Shown here one piece after another: positions 13,807 to 24,994 of a stretch of DNA of 64,000 nucleotides. The position numbers and the translations under genes are program-made. Origin of the DNA: Myxococcales bacterium (GTDB lineage: Bacteria; Myxococcota_A; Polyangia; Palsa-1104); NCBI GenBank assembly GCA_003170275.1, contig PNAM01000032.1:43560-107559 (forward strand), in the 5' to 3' direction. The stretch's first letter is position 1; each line of letters opens with the position of its first letter. Under the pieces are notes generated by a model. The model made no database searches and had not been told where the DNA came from. It was given only the letters and a program-made list of their open reading frames with translations.

Positions 13807-14648
13807 TGGAAGAGACAGACGAAGCGCCCAAGGGCGAGAGCGGCCATCGGATGTGGGAGAAGATCGTCCGCATCACCGACAAGCTGTGGGACGCGCCGAC
13901 ACGGCTGGTGCAGTCGGTCGGCGACCACGTGCTGTTGCTCTCGCGCGCCGCGTTCTGGCTGTTCAAGCCGCCGTTCCGCGTGGGCGTGTTCCTCGAGGCG
14001 GCCGAGTTCATCGGCGTGCAGTCGATCATGATCGTCACCATGATCGGCACGTTCGTCGGCATGGTGTTCGCGCTGCAGCTGACCTCGGCGCTGCGCCAGT
14101 TCGGCACCGAGAGCTTCGTCGGCGCCACGCTGGGCATCGCGCTCACCCGCGAGCTGGCGCCGGTGTTCACGTCGATCGTGGTGGCGGCCCGCGCGGGCGC
14201 CGGCATGGCCACCGAGCTGGGCTCGATGCGCATCACCGAGCAGATCGACGCGCTCTCGACGCTGGCGGTGAATCCTGTTCAGTACCTGGTGTCGCCGCGC
14301 ATCCTGGCCGCGACCATCATGGTGCCGCTCCTCTCCATGCTGTTCAACGCGGTGGGCATGATCGGCGGCTACGGCGTGGCGGTGTGGATCCAGAACGTGG
14401 ACCGCGGCGCGTTCATCGAGAACGCGCGCTGGATCGTCGACACGCAGGACATGGTGCAAGGCGTGCTCAAGGCCACCATCTTCGGCCTGTCGCTGTCGCT
14501 GGTGTCCTGCTACCAGGGCTTCCACGCGGAGGGCGGCGCCAAGGGCGTGGGCATCGGCACCACCCGCGCGGTGGTGGGCAGCTTCGTCACCATCCTGGTG
14601 CTCGACTACTTCCTCACCGACATCATCCTCGTGCTGCAGAATAAATAA
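13806..14648 (+). CDS. mlaE: MlaE-family lipid transport permease
   Basis: Inner-membrane permease of an MCE/Mla phospholipid transporter. It has 280 residues with the family segment ALTRELAPVFTSIVVAARAGAGMATELG, an EQIDAL turn and about five hydrophobic helices. Its GTG start overlaps the alr stop by one base, and its TAA overlaps the ATG of the ATPase gene, so alr, mlaE, mlaF and mlaD appear to be one unit. The N-terminal 30 residues are charged and longer than in E. coli MlaE. Confidence 0.9.
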   Translation: MEETDEAPKGESGHRMWEKIVRITDKLWDAPTRLVQSVGDHVLLLSRAAFWLFKPPFRVGVFLEAAEFIGVQSIMIVTMIGTFVGMVFALQLTSALRQFGTESFVGATLGIALTRELAPVFTSIVVAARAGAGMATELGSMRITEQIDALSTLAVNPVQYLVSPRILAATIMVPLLSMLFNAVGMIGGYGVAVWIQNVDRGAFIENARWIVDTQDMVQGVLKATIFGLSLSLVSCYQGFHAEGGAKGVGIGTTRAVVGSFVTILVLDYFLTDIILVLQNK

Positions 14649-15478
14649 TGCAGTCCGACGAGCTCAACGCCCGCGACGATCGGTTCCAGATCCGGATCCG
14701 CAACATCCAGAAGACCTTCGGCACCCACCACGTGCTCAAGGGCGTGAACCTGGACGTCGAGCGCGGCAAGATCAACATCATCATCGGCGGATCGGGGCAG
14801 GGAAAGTCGGTGCTGATGAAGCACCTGATGGGCCTGCTCAAGCCCGACGCCGGGCAGATCTGGGTGGACGGCGAGGACATCGTCCCGCTCGATGACTACG
14901 CGATCAACCGCGTGCGGCTCAAGTTCGGCATGTCGTTCCAATACTCGGCGCTGTTCGACTCGCTGACGGTCGAAGAGAACGTGGCGTTCCCGTTGATCGA
15001 GCACACCAAGCTGTCGCGCAAGCAGATCCACGAGGCGGTGATCGACAAGCTCAGTTCGCTCGGCCTGAAGAACACAGAGAAGAAGTTCCCGTCCGAGCTC
15101 TCGGGGGGCATGCGCAAGCGCGTGGGCCTGGCGCGCGCATTAGTTTTGAAGCCGGAAATTCTGTTATACGATGAGCCCACGACGGGGCTCGATCCGATTG
15201 CGACCAAGAACGTCGACGACATGATCCGCGACATCTCCAAGGAAACCGGCGTGACCAGCGTGGTGATCAGCCACGACATGGCGTCGACCTTTCGCATCGC
15301 CGATCGCATCTCGATGCTGCACGAAGGGACGATCATCGAGTCGGGCGCGCCCAACGAGATCCTCGGCTCGAAGCACGAGTACGTGCGCGCGTTCGTCGAG
15401 ATGTCCGGCTCGGTGCGCATGAGGCATCGCGCCGGCGACCCCGAGGACTTCGATCCCACCCGGCCGGGGGGCGCGTGA
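14648..15478 (+). CDS. mlaF: MlaF-family ABC transporter ATPase
   Basis: ATPase partner of MlaE. It has 276 residues with Walker A GGSGQGKSVLMKHL, the MlaF-type Q-loop region FQYSALFDSLTVEENV, signature LSGGMRKRVGLARAL, Walker B EILLYDEPTTGLDP and H-switch VISHD. LSGGMRKR is typical of Mla/MCE ATPases. The ATG shares a base with the mlaE stop, and the MCE gene overlaps its 3' end by 4 nt. Confidence 0.93.
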   Translation: MQSDELNARDDRFQIRIRNIQKTFGTHHVLKGVNLDVERGKINIIIGGSGQGKSVLMKHLMGLLKPDAGQIWVDGEDIVPLDDYAINRVRLKFGMSFQYSALFDSLTVEENVAFPLIEHTKLSRKQIHEAVIDKLSSLGLKNTEKKFPSELSGGMRKRVGLARALVLKPEILLYDEPTTGLDPIATKNVDDMIRDISKETGVTSVVISHDMASTFRIADRISMLHEGTIIESGAPNEILGSKHEYVRAFVEMSGSVRMRHRAGDPEDFDPTRPGGA

Positions 15479-17043
15479 AGAACACCAGCGCGGCGATCAA
15501 GGTCGGGCTCACCGCGATCGGCATCGCGCTGCTCTCGTTCATCGCGTTCAAGTTCGTCGCCAAGGGCGTGGGCGGCTCGCGCGGGTTTCACGTGTGGGCG
15601 CTGTTCCACGACGCGACGGGTCTGGTCGACAAGTCGGCGGTCCAGGTGGCGGGTCTCAACATCGGCGAGATCACCGACCGCACGCTCGAGGGCTCGCTCG
15701 CCAAGGTGACCATTCGCATCAAGCCCGAGGTCAAGCTCTGGTCGAACGCGTCGATCTTCAAGAAGTCGGCGTCGCTGCTCGGGCAGTACTACCTGGAGAT
15801 CGATCCCGGTACGCCCGAGTCGCCCGAGCCGCTCACCGGACAGATCGTCACCAACCACCTGCTCGCCGACGGGGAGCAGATCAAGAACGTGGTCGAGGCG
15901 GTGACCATCGCCGACATCCTGGTGCAGGTGAACGAGACCCTGCCGGTGCTGCGGCAGATCCTCCTCGACGTGCAGCAGCTCACGCGCGGGCCGATCCGCC
16001 AGATCGCCGAGTCGGTCAAGGACGGCGTCGACAAGAATTCGCTCGCCGCGCAGCAGCTCTTGCACCACCTCGACGACATCGCGCTCGACGTGCGCGGCAT
16101 GACCGCCGGCAAGGCGAGCGACGACTTCAAGAAGACCATCTCCAACATGCGCGAGATCACCGAGAGCGTGAAGGGCCTGGTCGGCACCGGCGAGGGGCAG
16201 GTCAACTCGGCGGGCGAGAAGATCAAGACCAACCTCGACAAGATCTCGGTCGCCATCGACAACCTCAACCACACCATGGCCAACGTGTCGCAGATGAGCG
16301 ACCAGGTGGCGGCCGGCAAGGGCACCGTCGGGCGGCTGCTCAACGACGACACCATCGCCAACAACGTCGAGCAGATCACCACCGACGTGGGCGGCTTCGT
16401 CTCTTCGATCACCCGGCTGCAGACGCTGGTCGGCCTGCGCTCGGAGTACAACGTGGTCGCCAACACGCTCAAGACCTACGTGGCGGTGCAGCTGCAGTCG
16501 CGGCCCGACAAGTTCTTCCTGATCGAGCTCATCGACGACCCGCGCGGCAAGCGCTCGACCGCGCGCACCTTCACCACCACCGACGATCCGTCCAAGCCGC
16601 AGACCACCAACACCGAGACCGTCACCACCTCCGATCAGTTTCGCTTCACGTTTCAGATCGCCAAGAAGCTGTTCCTGCTCGGCGGGCGCTTCAACCTGAC
16701 CGGCCGCTTCGGCATCAAGGAGTCGACCGGCGGCGTGGGCATGGACCTCGAGGTGCCGATGGCGCTCGCCTCCAACTGGTTCCGCACGCTGACCATCAGC
16801 ACCGACATCTTCGACTTCCGCGCCAACACCTACCCGCGCCTGAAGGTGCTGGCCGCGCTCGAGTTCTACAAGCACATCTGGGTGGTCGGCGGCGTCGACG
16901 ACATCATCAACGACCGCGGCCCCGGCGCCGGCGGTCTCACCGGCCGCGACTACTTCTTCGGCATGCAGCTCACCTTCAACGACGACGATCTGCGCGCGCT
17001 CCTCACCATCGGCGGCGCCGCCCTGCTGGGCAGCGCGAAGTAG
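15475..17043 (+). CDS. mlaD: MCE-domain lipid carrier (MlaD-like) with long C-terminal beta region
   Basis: Substrate-binding MCE protein of the lipid transporter, anchored by one N-terminal helix (about 8-28). The MCE domain covers about 36-120 (GLVDKSAVQVAGLNIGEI). A long alpha-helical region (about 140-330) follows, predicted to form the needle or coiled-coil tunnel. The last about 170 residues (from about 345) are rich in alternating hydrophobic residues and aromatics (FRFTFQIAKKLFLLGGRFNL and so on), resembling an outer-membrane barrel segment. At 522 residues it is far longer than E. coli MlaD (about 183). The GTG start overlaps mlaF (GTGA). Confidence 0.85.
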   Translation: MKNTSAAIKVGLTAIGIALLSFIAFKFVAKGVGGSRGFHVWALFHDATGLVDKSAVQVAGLNIGEITDRTLEGSLAKVTIRIKPEVKLWSNASIFKKSASLLGQYYLEIDPGTPESPEPLTGQIVTNHLLADGEQIKNVVEAVTIADILVQVNETLPVLRQILLDVQQLTRGPIRQIAESVKDGVDKNSLAAQQLLHHLDDIALDVRGMTAGKASDDFKKTISNMREITESVKGLVGTGEGQVNSAGEKIKTNLDKISVAIDNLNHTMANVSQMSDQVAAGKGTVGRLLNDDTIANNVEQITTDVGGFVSSITRLQTLVGLRSEYNVVANTLKTYVAVQLQSRPDKFFLIELIDDPRGKRSTARTFTTTDDPSKPQTTNTETVTTSDQFRFTFQIAKKLFLLGGRFNLTGRFGIKESTGGVGMDLEVPMALASNWFRTLTISTDIFDFRANTYPRLKVLAALEFYKHIWVVGGVDDIINDRGPGAGGLTGRDYFFGMQLTFNDDDLRALLTIGGAALLGSAK

Positions 17044-17068
17044 CCGCGACACAATCCCCCGACCGCAT

Positions 17069-17074
17069 TACACT
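17069..17074 (+). promoter_or_regulatory. -10-like box directly before the aldehyde dehydrogenase gene
   Basis: TACACT ends 7 nt before the ATG at 17082, so transcription would start at or next to the start codon. No good -35 was found and no Shine-Dalgarno sequence is present, which fits leaderless expression. Confidence 0.35.
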
Positions 17075-17081
17075 GCCGGGC

Positions 17082-18488
<1,407 letters not shown>

Positions 18489-18510
18489 CGGGCCTTTACC
18501 CAGAAATCCG

Positions 18511-18538
18511 TTGACTTGTAGCGGTTCTTGGCTATATT
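18511..18538 (+). promoter_or_regulatory. Strong sigma70-like promoter of the DUF177-rpmF-fab-rib operon
   Basis: TTGACT (18511-18516), a 16-nt spacer and TATATT (18533-18538), five of six matches in each box, with GGC before the -10. No other clear promoter was seen until after nusB, so this may drive about 11 kb of genes. Confidence 0.6.
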
Positions 18539-18564
18539 GAGCCCCTTGTTTTGCAGGTAGAGTT

Positions 18565-19110
18565 TTGCGCTATAAAATCAAGGACATACCGACAGAGGGG
18601 CTGGTCGTCGACCAAGCCTTGTCGGCCGAGCTTCTGACGGAAGCGCTCGATGGAATGGACGCCGATCTGGGCCGGTCCGCCGCCGCGGTGCGTCTGGACG
18701 TGAGCAAGGTCCAGGACGACGTGTTCGTGCGCGGGTCGGTCAAGGCCACCATCGGCGTGCCGTGCGCCGCCTGCCTGAAGCCGGCGCGCGCGGATGTGGA
18801 CGTGCCGGTCAAGATGATCTTCCGCCTGGACGAGGGCGAGCCGGTCGCCGAAGAGGACGACCCGCTCGAGGACACTGACTTCGGCGTGCACGACGGCAAG
18901 TGGCTCGATCTGGCGCCGATGATCCGCGAGCTCCTGATCTTGAGCGTGCCGATGTCGCCGCGCTGCAAAGAAGACTGCAAGGGCCTTTGCGTGGTATGCG
19001 GCCAGGACCGTAATCTGAACGACTGCGGTCATCGGGCGCCCGAGCTCGAGGTCGAGCCGGACAACAAGAAGAATCCGTTCGCGGCCCTCAAGGGCATCAA
19101 GCTCGAGTAG
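18565..19110 (+). CDS. DUF177 (YceD-family) protein
   Basis: A 181-residue cytoplasmic protein of the YceD family, found next to rpmF in most bacteria and linked to rRNA or ribosome accumulation. It has metal-binding-like cysteines: CAAC in the middle (near residue 70) and CKEDCKGLCVVCG near the C-terminus, the family signature. The start is TTG at 18565, which matches the N-terminus MRYKIKDIP. rpmF follows after 32 nt. Confidence 0.85.
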   Translation: MRYKIKDIPTEGLVVDQALSAELLTEALDGMDADLGRSAAAVRLDVSKVQDDVFVRGSVKATIGVPCAACLKPARADVDVPVKMIFRLDEGEPVAEEDDPLEDTDFGVHDGKWLDLAPMIRELLILSVPMSPRCKEDCKGLCVVCGQDRNLNDCGHRAPELEVEPDNKKNPFAALKGIKLE

Positions 19111-19142
19111 TTTCTCGAAACCAACCGAAAGAGAGCAGGACT

Positions 19143-19340
19143 ATGGCGGTTCCAAAGAGGAAAAAGTCGAAGGCAATGCGTGACCACCGGCGCGCGCAGT
19201 GGATGCGCAGCGTTCCGGTGCCGAACGTGACGCCGTGCCCGAAGTGCCAGGAGCCCAAGCTCCCGCATCGCGTGTGCGAGGCGTGCGGCTTCTACCGCGA
19301 CCGCGCGGTGATCGTGAAGACCGAAGACACGGAGGCCTAA
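19143..19340 (+). CDS. rpmF: 50S ribosomal protein L32
   Basis: A 65-residue ribosomal protein starting MAVPKRKKSKAMRDHRRAQW, with four cysteines in two pairs (CPKCQ and CEACG) typical of the zinc-binding form of L32. The presence of all four suggests the zinc-containing paralogue type. AGAGCAGGA lies just upstream of the ATG. plsX starts 10 nt after the stop codon. Confidence 0.96.
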   Translation: MAVPKRKKSKAMRDHRRAQWMRSVPVPNVTPCPKCQEPKLPHRVCEACGFYRDRAVIVKTEDTEA

Positions 19341-19350
19341 GGCCTCTTTG

Positions 19351-20397
19351 ATGAGAACCGTCGCGGTCGATGCGATGGGGGGAGATCACGCGCCAGCACC
19401 CGAAGTCGAAGGGGCGACGGCGGCTGCGCGTGAAGGATACGCAAAGGTGGTGCTCGTCGGTGACGAGGGCCGGATTCGCCGCGAGCTCGATCGCATCGGC
19501 GGCCGGCAGGACGGGATCTCCGTGCACCACGCGTCCGAGGTGATCACCATGGAAGATCACCCGGCGGTCGCGGCCAAATCCAAGAAGGACTCGTCGATGC
19601 GCGTCGCGTTCGATCTGGCCAAGCGCGGCCAGGTCGATGCGGTGGTTTCGGCGGGCAACTCGGGCGCGATGATGGCCTGCGGGTTGTTCGTCATGAAGCG
19701 GCTGCGCGGCGTCGACCGGCCCGGGATCGTCACCACCTTTCCCACCAAGACCGGGGTGTGCGCGCTCATGGATATGGGCGCCAACGTCGAGTGCCGGCCG
19801 CAGACGCTGGCGCAGTTCGCGGTGCTCGCGAGCGTGTACGCGCGCGTGCTGCACGGCAAGGCGCGGCCGCGGGTGGGCCTGCTGTCGAACGGGGAAGAGG
19901 CGGTCAAGGGGACCGAGCTGACCCGCGGGACGCACCGGCTGTTGTCGTCGGAGACGGTGCCCAAGGACTTCGACTACGTGGGCTACGTCGAGGGCAAGGA
20001 CATCTTCGCCGGCCAGCTCGACGTGGTGGTGACCGACGGGTTCACCGGCAACGTGCTGCTCAAGACCGCCGAGGGCGTGGGGCAGGTGATCTTCGAGCTG
20101 TTGCGCGAAGAGGTGCTGCGCACGTTCCTGGGCAAGATCGGCGCCTTGTTGCTCAAGGACTCCTTTCTGCGCCTCAAGAAGAAGCTCGAGTACGACGAGC
20201 ACGGCGGCGCGCCGCTGGTGGGCGTCGACGGGGTGGCGGTGCTGTGTCACGGGCGCTCCAACGCCAAGGCGATCAAGAACGGGGTGCGCGTGGCGGCCAG
20301 CTTCGTCGAGGCCGCGCTGCCGCACGAGATCTCGCTGGCGATCGACAAGCACGCACCGCTGTGGTCCTCCGAGATGGTTCAGGCGAGTGGGAGCTGA
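19351..20397 (+). CDS. plsX: Phosphate acyltransferase PlsX
   Basis: Converts acyl-ACP to acyl-phosphate, the first step of phospholipid synthesis in the PlsX/PlsY route. It has 348 residues, starting MRTVAVDAMGGDHAP, with the family segments SAGNSGAMMACG, LLSNGEEAVKGTEL and DGFTGNVLLKTAEG. An in-frame TTG directly before the ATG is not preferred. The gene sits between rpmF and fabH, the classic arrangement; the fabH ATG follows the stop by 4 nt. Confidence 0.95.
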   Translation: MRTVAVDAMGGDHAPAPEVEGATAAAREGYAKVVLVGDEGRIRRELDRIGGRQDGISVHHASEVITMEDHPAVAAKSKKDSSMRVAFDLAKRGQVDAVVSAGNSGAMMACGLFVMKRLRGVDRPGIVTTFPTKTGVCALMDMGANVECRPQTLAQFAVLASVYARVLHGKARPRVGLLSNGEEAVKGTELTRGTHRLLSSETVPKDFDYVGYVEGKDIFAGQLDVVVTDGFTGNVLLKTAEGVGQVIFELLREEVLRTFLGKIGALLLKDSFLRLKKKLEYDEHGGAPLVGVDGVAVLCHGRSNAKAIKNGVRVAASFVEAALPHEISLAIDKHAPLWSSEMVQASGS

Positions 20398-20401
20398 GAG
20401 C

Positions 20402-21385
20402 ATGCGCACGCGAATCGCAGGGACGGGGAAGGCTGTGCCGGACAAGGTGCTCACCAACGACGACCTGTCGAAGATGGTGGCCACCTCGGATGCGTGGATC
20501 CGCGAGCGCACGGGCATCGGCGAGCGGCGCATCTTGGAGGAAGGCAAGTCGACCAGCGACCTGGCCGCGGAGGCGGGGCGCAAGGCGTGCCAGAGCGCCG
20601 AGATCGATCCCAAGGAGCTGGACTGCATCATCGTCGCCACCATCAGCCCGGACATGCCGATGCCGGCGGTGGCGGTGACCGTGCAGCAGAAGATCGGCGC
20701 GGGCACGTGCGCGGCGTTCGACCTGTCGGCGGCGTGCGCCGGGTTCATCTACGGGATGTCGATCGCGGACTCGTTCATCAAGAACGGCCAGTTCAAGAAG
20801 GTGCTGGTGATCGGCGTGGAGATCCTGTCGCGCGTGGTCGACTGGACCGATCGCAACACCTGCGTCTTGTTCGGCGACGGAGCGGGCGCGGCGGTGTTCG
20901 TGCCGACCGCCGCCGGCGACCAGCGCGGGATCTTGTCGACGCACCTGTTTGCCGACGGTGCGGGCATGAAGTACCTCAACATCCCGGGCGGCGGATCGAT
21001 CGAGCCTCCATCGGTGAAGTCGGTCGAGGCCGGGCGCCACTTCGTGAAGATGGAGGGCAAGCAGGTGTTCACCAACGCGGTGAAGAACCTGTCGAGCGCC
21101 GCCAAGGTGGCGCTCGAGGCCAACGGCAAGACCACCGCCGACGTCGACTGGTTCGTGGCGCACCAGGCCAACCTGCGCATCATCGAGGCGGTTGCCGAGC
21201 GGGTGCAGATCCCGCTCGCGAAGTTCTATCTGAACATCCACAAGTATGGGAACACCTCGTCCGCGTCGATCCCGATCGCGCTCGACGAGGCGCTGCGCGA
21301 GGGCAAGATCAAGCCGGGCGAGCTGGTGCTGATGGCCGCGCTGGGCGCAGGGCTGTCGTGGGGCTCGGCGCTGGTGACGATCTAG
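20402..21385 (+). CDS. fabH: 3-oxoacyl-ACP synthase III
   Basis: Starts fatty-acid synthesis by condensing acyl-CoA with malonyl-ACP. It has 327 residues. The catalytic triad is visible: Cys112 in LSAACAGFIYG, His254 in FVAHQANLRII and Asn284 in HKYGNTSSAS. The C-terminal GAGLSWGSALV is typical. ATG 20402 is used; GTG 20387 would overlap plsX and add five residues. fabD begins 3 nt after the stop codon. Confidence 0.95.
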   Translation: MRTRIAGTGKAVPDKVLTNDDLSKMVATSDAWIRERTGIGERRILEEGKSTSDLAAEAGRKACQSAEIDPKELDCIIVATISPDMPMPAVAVTVQQKIGAGTCAAFDLSAACAGFIYGMSIADSFIKNGQFKKVLVIGVEILSRVVDWTDRNTCVLFGDGAGAAVFVPTAAGDQRGILSTHLFADGAGMKYLNIPGGGSIEPPSVKSVEAGRHFVKMEGKQVFTNAVKNLSSAAKVALEANGKTTADVDWFVAHQANLRIIEAVAERVQIPLAKFYLNIHKYGNTSSASIPIALDEALREGKIKPGELVLMAALGAGLSWGSALVTI

Positions 21386-21388
21386 CCA

Positions 21389-22276
21389 ATGCGCGCGTTT
21401 CTGTTTCCGGGGCAGGGCTCGCAGAAGGTCGGCATGGCCGCCGGGCTCTTGCGCGCGCGCTTCCAGGAGGCGGACGAGGCGCTCGGATTTTCGCTGTCGA
21501 AGATCATCGACGAGGGGCCCGAGGCCGAGCTGACGCGCACGGCGAACACGCAGCCGGCGATCTTGACGGTGTCGATCGCCTGGGCCGATCAGCTGGCGGC
21601 GCGCGGCGTGACCGCCGAGGTGGCGGCCGGGCATTCGTTGGGCGAGTATTCTGCGTTGGTGTATGCCGGCGCGCTCGAGTTCGCGGACGCGGTGCGCCTG
21701 GTGCACCTGCGCGGCACGTTCATGCAGGCGGCGGTGCCCGAGGGCGTGGGCGCGATGGCGGCGATCATCGGGCTCGATTCGTCGACGGTGCGCGACACCT
21801 GCTCGGAGGCGTCGCCGGACGCGTCGGATGCCTGCCAGCCGGCGAATTTCAACGGCGCGGGCCAGGTGGTGATCGCCGGGCACAGGGGCGCGGTCGAGCG
21901 CGCGATGCTCCTGGCCAAGCAGAAGGGCGCCAAGCTGGTCAAGGCGCTGCCGGTCTCGGCGCCGTTCCATTCGGCGCTGATGGCGCCGGCGGCGGAGAAA
22001 TTGCGCGCCGAGCTGGAACGGGTCAAGGTGTCGCCCTTGCGCGTGCCGGTGGTGGCCAACGTGACGGCCGAGCCCAACCAGGATCCGTCGCGGGTGAAGG
22101 ATCTCTTGTACAAGCAGGTGACGGGGAGCGTGCGTTGGGAGGAGACCATCGCCGGGCTGGTCAAGGCGGGCGTCGACGAGGCGTACGAGGTCGGGCCGGG
22201 CGCGGTGCTGGCGGGGTTGTGCAAGCGCATCGCGCCGTCGATCAAGATGGGCAAGATGGGGGCGCTCCATGGCTGA
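21389..22276 (+). CDS. fabD: Malonyl-CoA:ACP transacylase
   Basis: Loads malonyl groups from CoA onto ACP. It has 295 residues, with the oxyanion motif FPGQGSQKVGM at the N-terminus, the nucleophile Ser83 in AGHSLGEYSALV, and the catalytic His in SAPFHSALM. The 3' end overlaps fabG by 8 nt. Confidence 0.95.
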   Translation: MRAFLFPGQGSQKVGMAAGLLRARFQEADEALGFSLSKIIDEGPEAELTRTANTQPAILTVSIAWADQLAARGVTAEVAAGHSLGEYSALVYAGALEFADAVRLVHLRGTFMQAAVPEGVGAMAAIIGLDSSTVRDTCSEASPDASDACQPANFNGAGQVVIAGHRGAVERAMLLAKQKGAKLVKALPVSAPFHSALMAPAAEKLRAELERVKVSPLRVPVVANVTAEPNQDPSRVKDLLYKQVTGSVRWEETIAGLVKAGVDEAYEVGPGAVLAGLCKRIAPSIKMGKMGALHG

Positions 22277-23015
22277 GACGCGACGGGTCGCGCTGGTGAC
22301 GGGCGCGTCGCGCGGGATCGGGCGCGCGATCGCGGCGGCGCTCGGGGCCGACGGGCTGTTCGTGGCCGTCAACTACACCGCCAACGAGGCGGCGGCGACC
22401 GAGTGCCTGGCGGCGGTCAAGGCCAGGGGCGGCGACGGCGTGCTGTCACGCTTCGACGTGGCCGATCCGGCGCAGGTGGACGCGGCCATCAAGCAGCTCG
22501 CCACCGAGCGCGGGCGGCTCGACGTGCTGGTCAACAACGCCGGGATCGCCATCGACGGGCTGCTCTTGCGGACCAAGAAGGAAGACTGGGCGCGCACGCT
22601 GGAAGTCAATCTTTCCGGTGCCTTCCACTGCTGCAAGGCGGCGGCGCGCTACCTCCTGAAGTCGGACTCGGGGCGCATCGTCAACATCTCGTCGGTGGTG
22701 GGCGAGCAAGGCAACGCCGGGCAGGTGAGCTACGCGGCCGCCAAGGCGGGCCTGATCGGAATCACCAAGACGCTCGCGCGCGAGCTCGCTTCTCGTGCAA
22801 TAACGGTGAACTGTGTGTCGCCTGGCTTCATCGAAACCGACATGACCGCCGTGCACGTCAAGGGCGAGGTGCGCGACGCGCTGATCAAGCAGATTCCGCT
22901 CGGACGGATCGGCTCGGCCGAAGACGTCGCGGAAGCGGTCCGTTTTCTCGTGTCACCGCAAGCAAGTTACATCACCGGACAAGTCGTGCGAGTCAACGGC
23001 GGCCTTTTGATGTAA
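22269..23015 (+). CDS. fabG: 3-oxoacyl-ACP reductase
   Basis: NADPH-dependent reduction of 3-oxoacyl-ACP. It has 248 residues of the short-chain dehydrogenase family: cofactor loop [30 protein letters not shown], and the catalytic pair Tyr155 and Lys159 in SYAAAKAG. The C-terminus [14 protein letters not shown] is typical of FabG. It overlaps fabD by 8 nt, and acpP follows. Confidence 0.95.
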   Translation: MAETRRVALVTGASRGIGRAIAAALGADGLFVAVNYTANEAAATECLAAVKARGGDGVLSRFDVADPAQVDAAIKQLATERGRLDVLVNNAGIAIDGLLLRTKKEDWARTLEVNLSGAFHCCKAAARYLLKSDSGRIVNISSVVGEQGNAGQVSYAAAKAGLIGITKTLARELASRAITVNCVSPGFIETDMTAVHVKGEVRDALIKQIPLGRIGSAEDVAEAVRFLVSPQASYITGQVVRVNGGLLM

Positions 23016-23041
23016 AAGACCCCCCTAAGGGAGAAGAGACA

Positions 23042-23278
23042 ATGAACGTAGAGCAGCGGGTGAAGGAAATCATTTGTGCTCAGCTCGAGGTGAGCCCCGA
23101 GCAGGTAAAGCCGGAGGCGTCCTTCACCGACGACCTGAAGGCCGATTCGCTCGCCGTCGTCGAGCTGGTGCTCGCGCTCGAGGAAGCGTTCTCGATCGAG
23201 ATCCCGGACGAGGACACCGAGCAGATCAAGACCGTCAAGGACGCCATCGAGTACATCAAGGCGCACGCGGCGGCGTAA
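23042..23278 (+). CDS. acpP: Acyl carrier protein
   Basis: A 78-residue acidic carrier of acyl chains. The phosphopantetheine attachment site is Ser36 in [14 protein letters not shown], preceded by the usual four-helix pattern. The Shine-Dalgarno region AAGGGAGAAGAG lies just before the ATG. It sits between fabG and fabF as in most bacteria. Confidence 0.96.
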   Translation: MNVEQRVKEIICAQLEVSPEQVKPEASFTDDLKADSLAVVELVLALEEAFSIEIPDEDTEQIKTVKDAIEYIKAHAAA

Positions 23279-23284
23279 CGAAGC

Positions 23285-24544
<1,260 letters not shown>

Positions 24545-24994
24545 ATGAAGGTCGTCGTTGGGTCGGATCATGCGGGGTTCAAGCTCAAGGAGCACATCAA
24601 GGAGCTGCTCGCCAAGGGCGGGCACGAGGTGATCGACGTCGGGACGCACTCGACCGAGTCGACCGACTATCCCGACTGGGGGAGCGCGGTCGGCACCAAG
24701 GTGGTGGAGCTCGAGAAGCTCGGCGAGGTGCGTGGGATCTGCGTGTGCGGGTCGGGGATCGGCATCTCGATCGCCGCCAACAAGGTCCCCGGCGCGCGCG
24801 CGGCGCTGGTCTACGAGTCGACCGCGGCGCGGCTGGCGCGCCAGCACAACAACGCGAACATCCTCTGCCTGGGCGAACGGCTGATCGGGCCGGCGCTGGC
24901 GGAAGATGCTGTGAAGGCTTTTCTAGAGACGCCGTTCGAGGGGGGCCGCCATGCCCGGCGCGTCGAGAAGCTCAACGACCTCGGCAACAAATAG
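24545..24994 (+). CDS. rpiB: Ribose-5-phosphate isomerase B
   Basis: Interconverts ribose 5-phosphate and ribulose 5-phosphate, the latter a riboflavin precursor. It has 149 residues of the RpiB/LacAB family, with GSDHAGFKLKEHI, DYPDWG, the catalytic Cys in ICVCGSGIGISIAANK, and HNNANILCLGERL. It starts immediately after fabF and overlaps ribD by 44 nt. The placement fits supply of ribulose 5-phosphate to the rib genes. Confidence 0.93.
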   Translation: MKVVVGSDHAGFKLKEHIKELLAKGGHEVIDVGTHSTESTDYPDWGSAVGTKVVELEKLGEVRGICVCGSGIGISIAANKVPGARAALVYESTAARLARQHNNANILCLGERLIGPALAEDAVKAFLETPFEGGRHARRVEKLNDLGNK

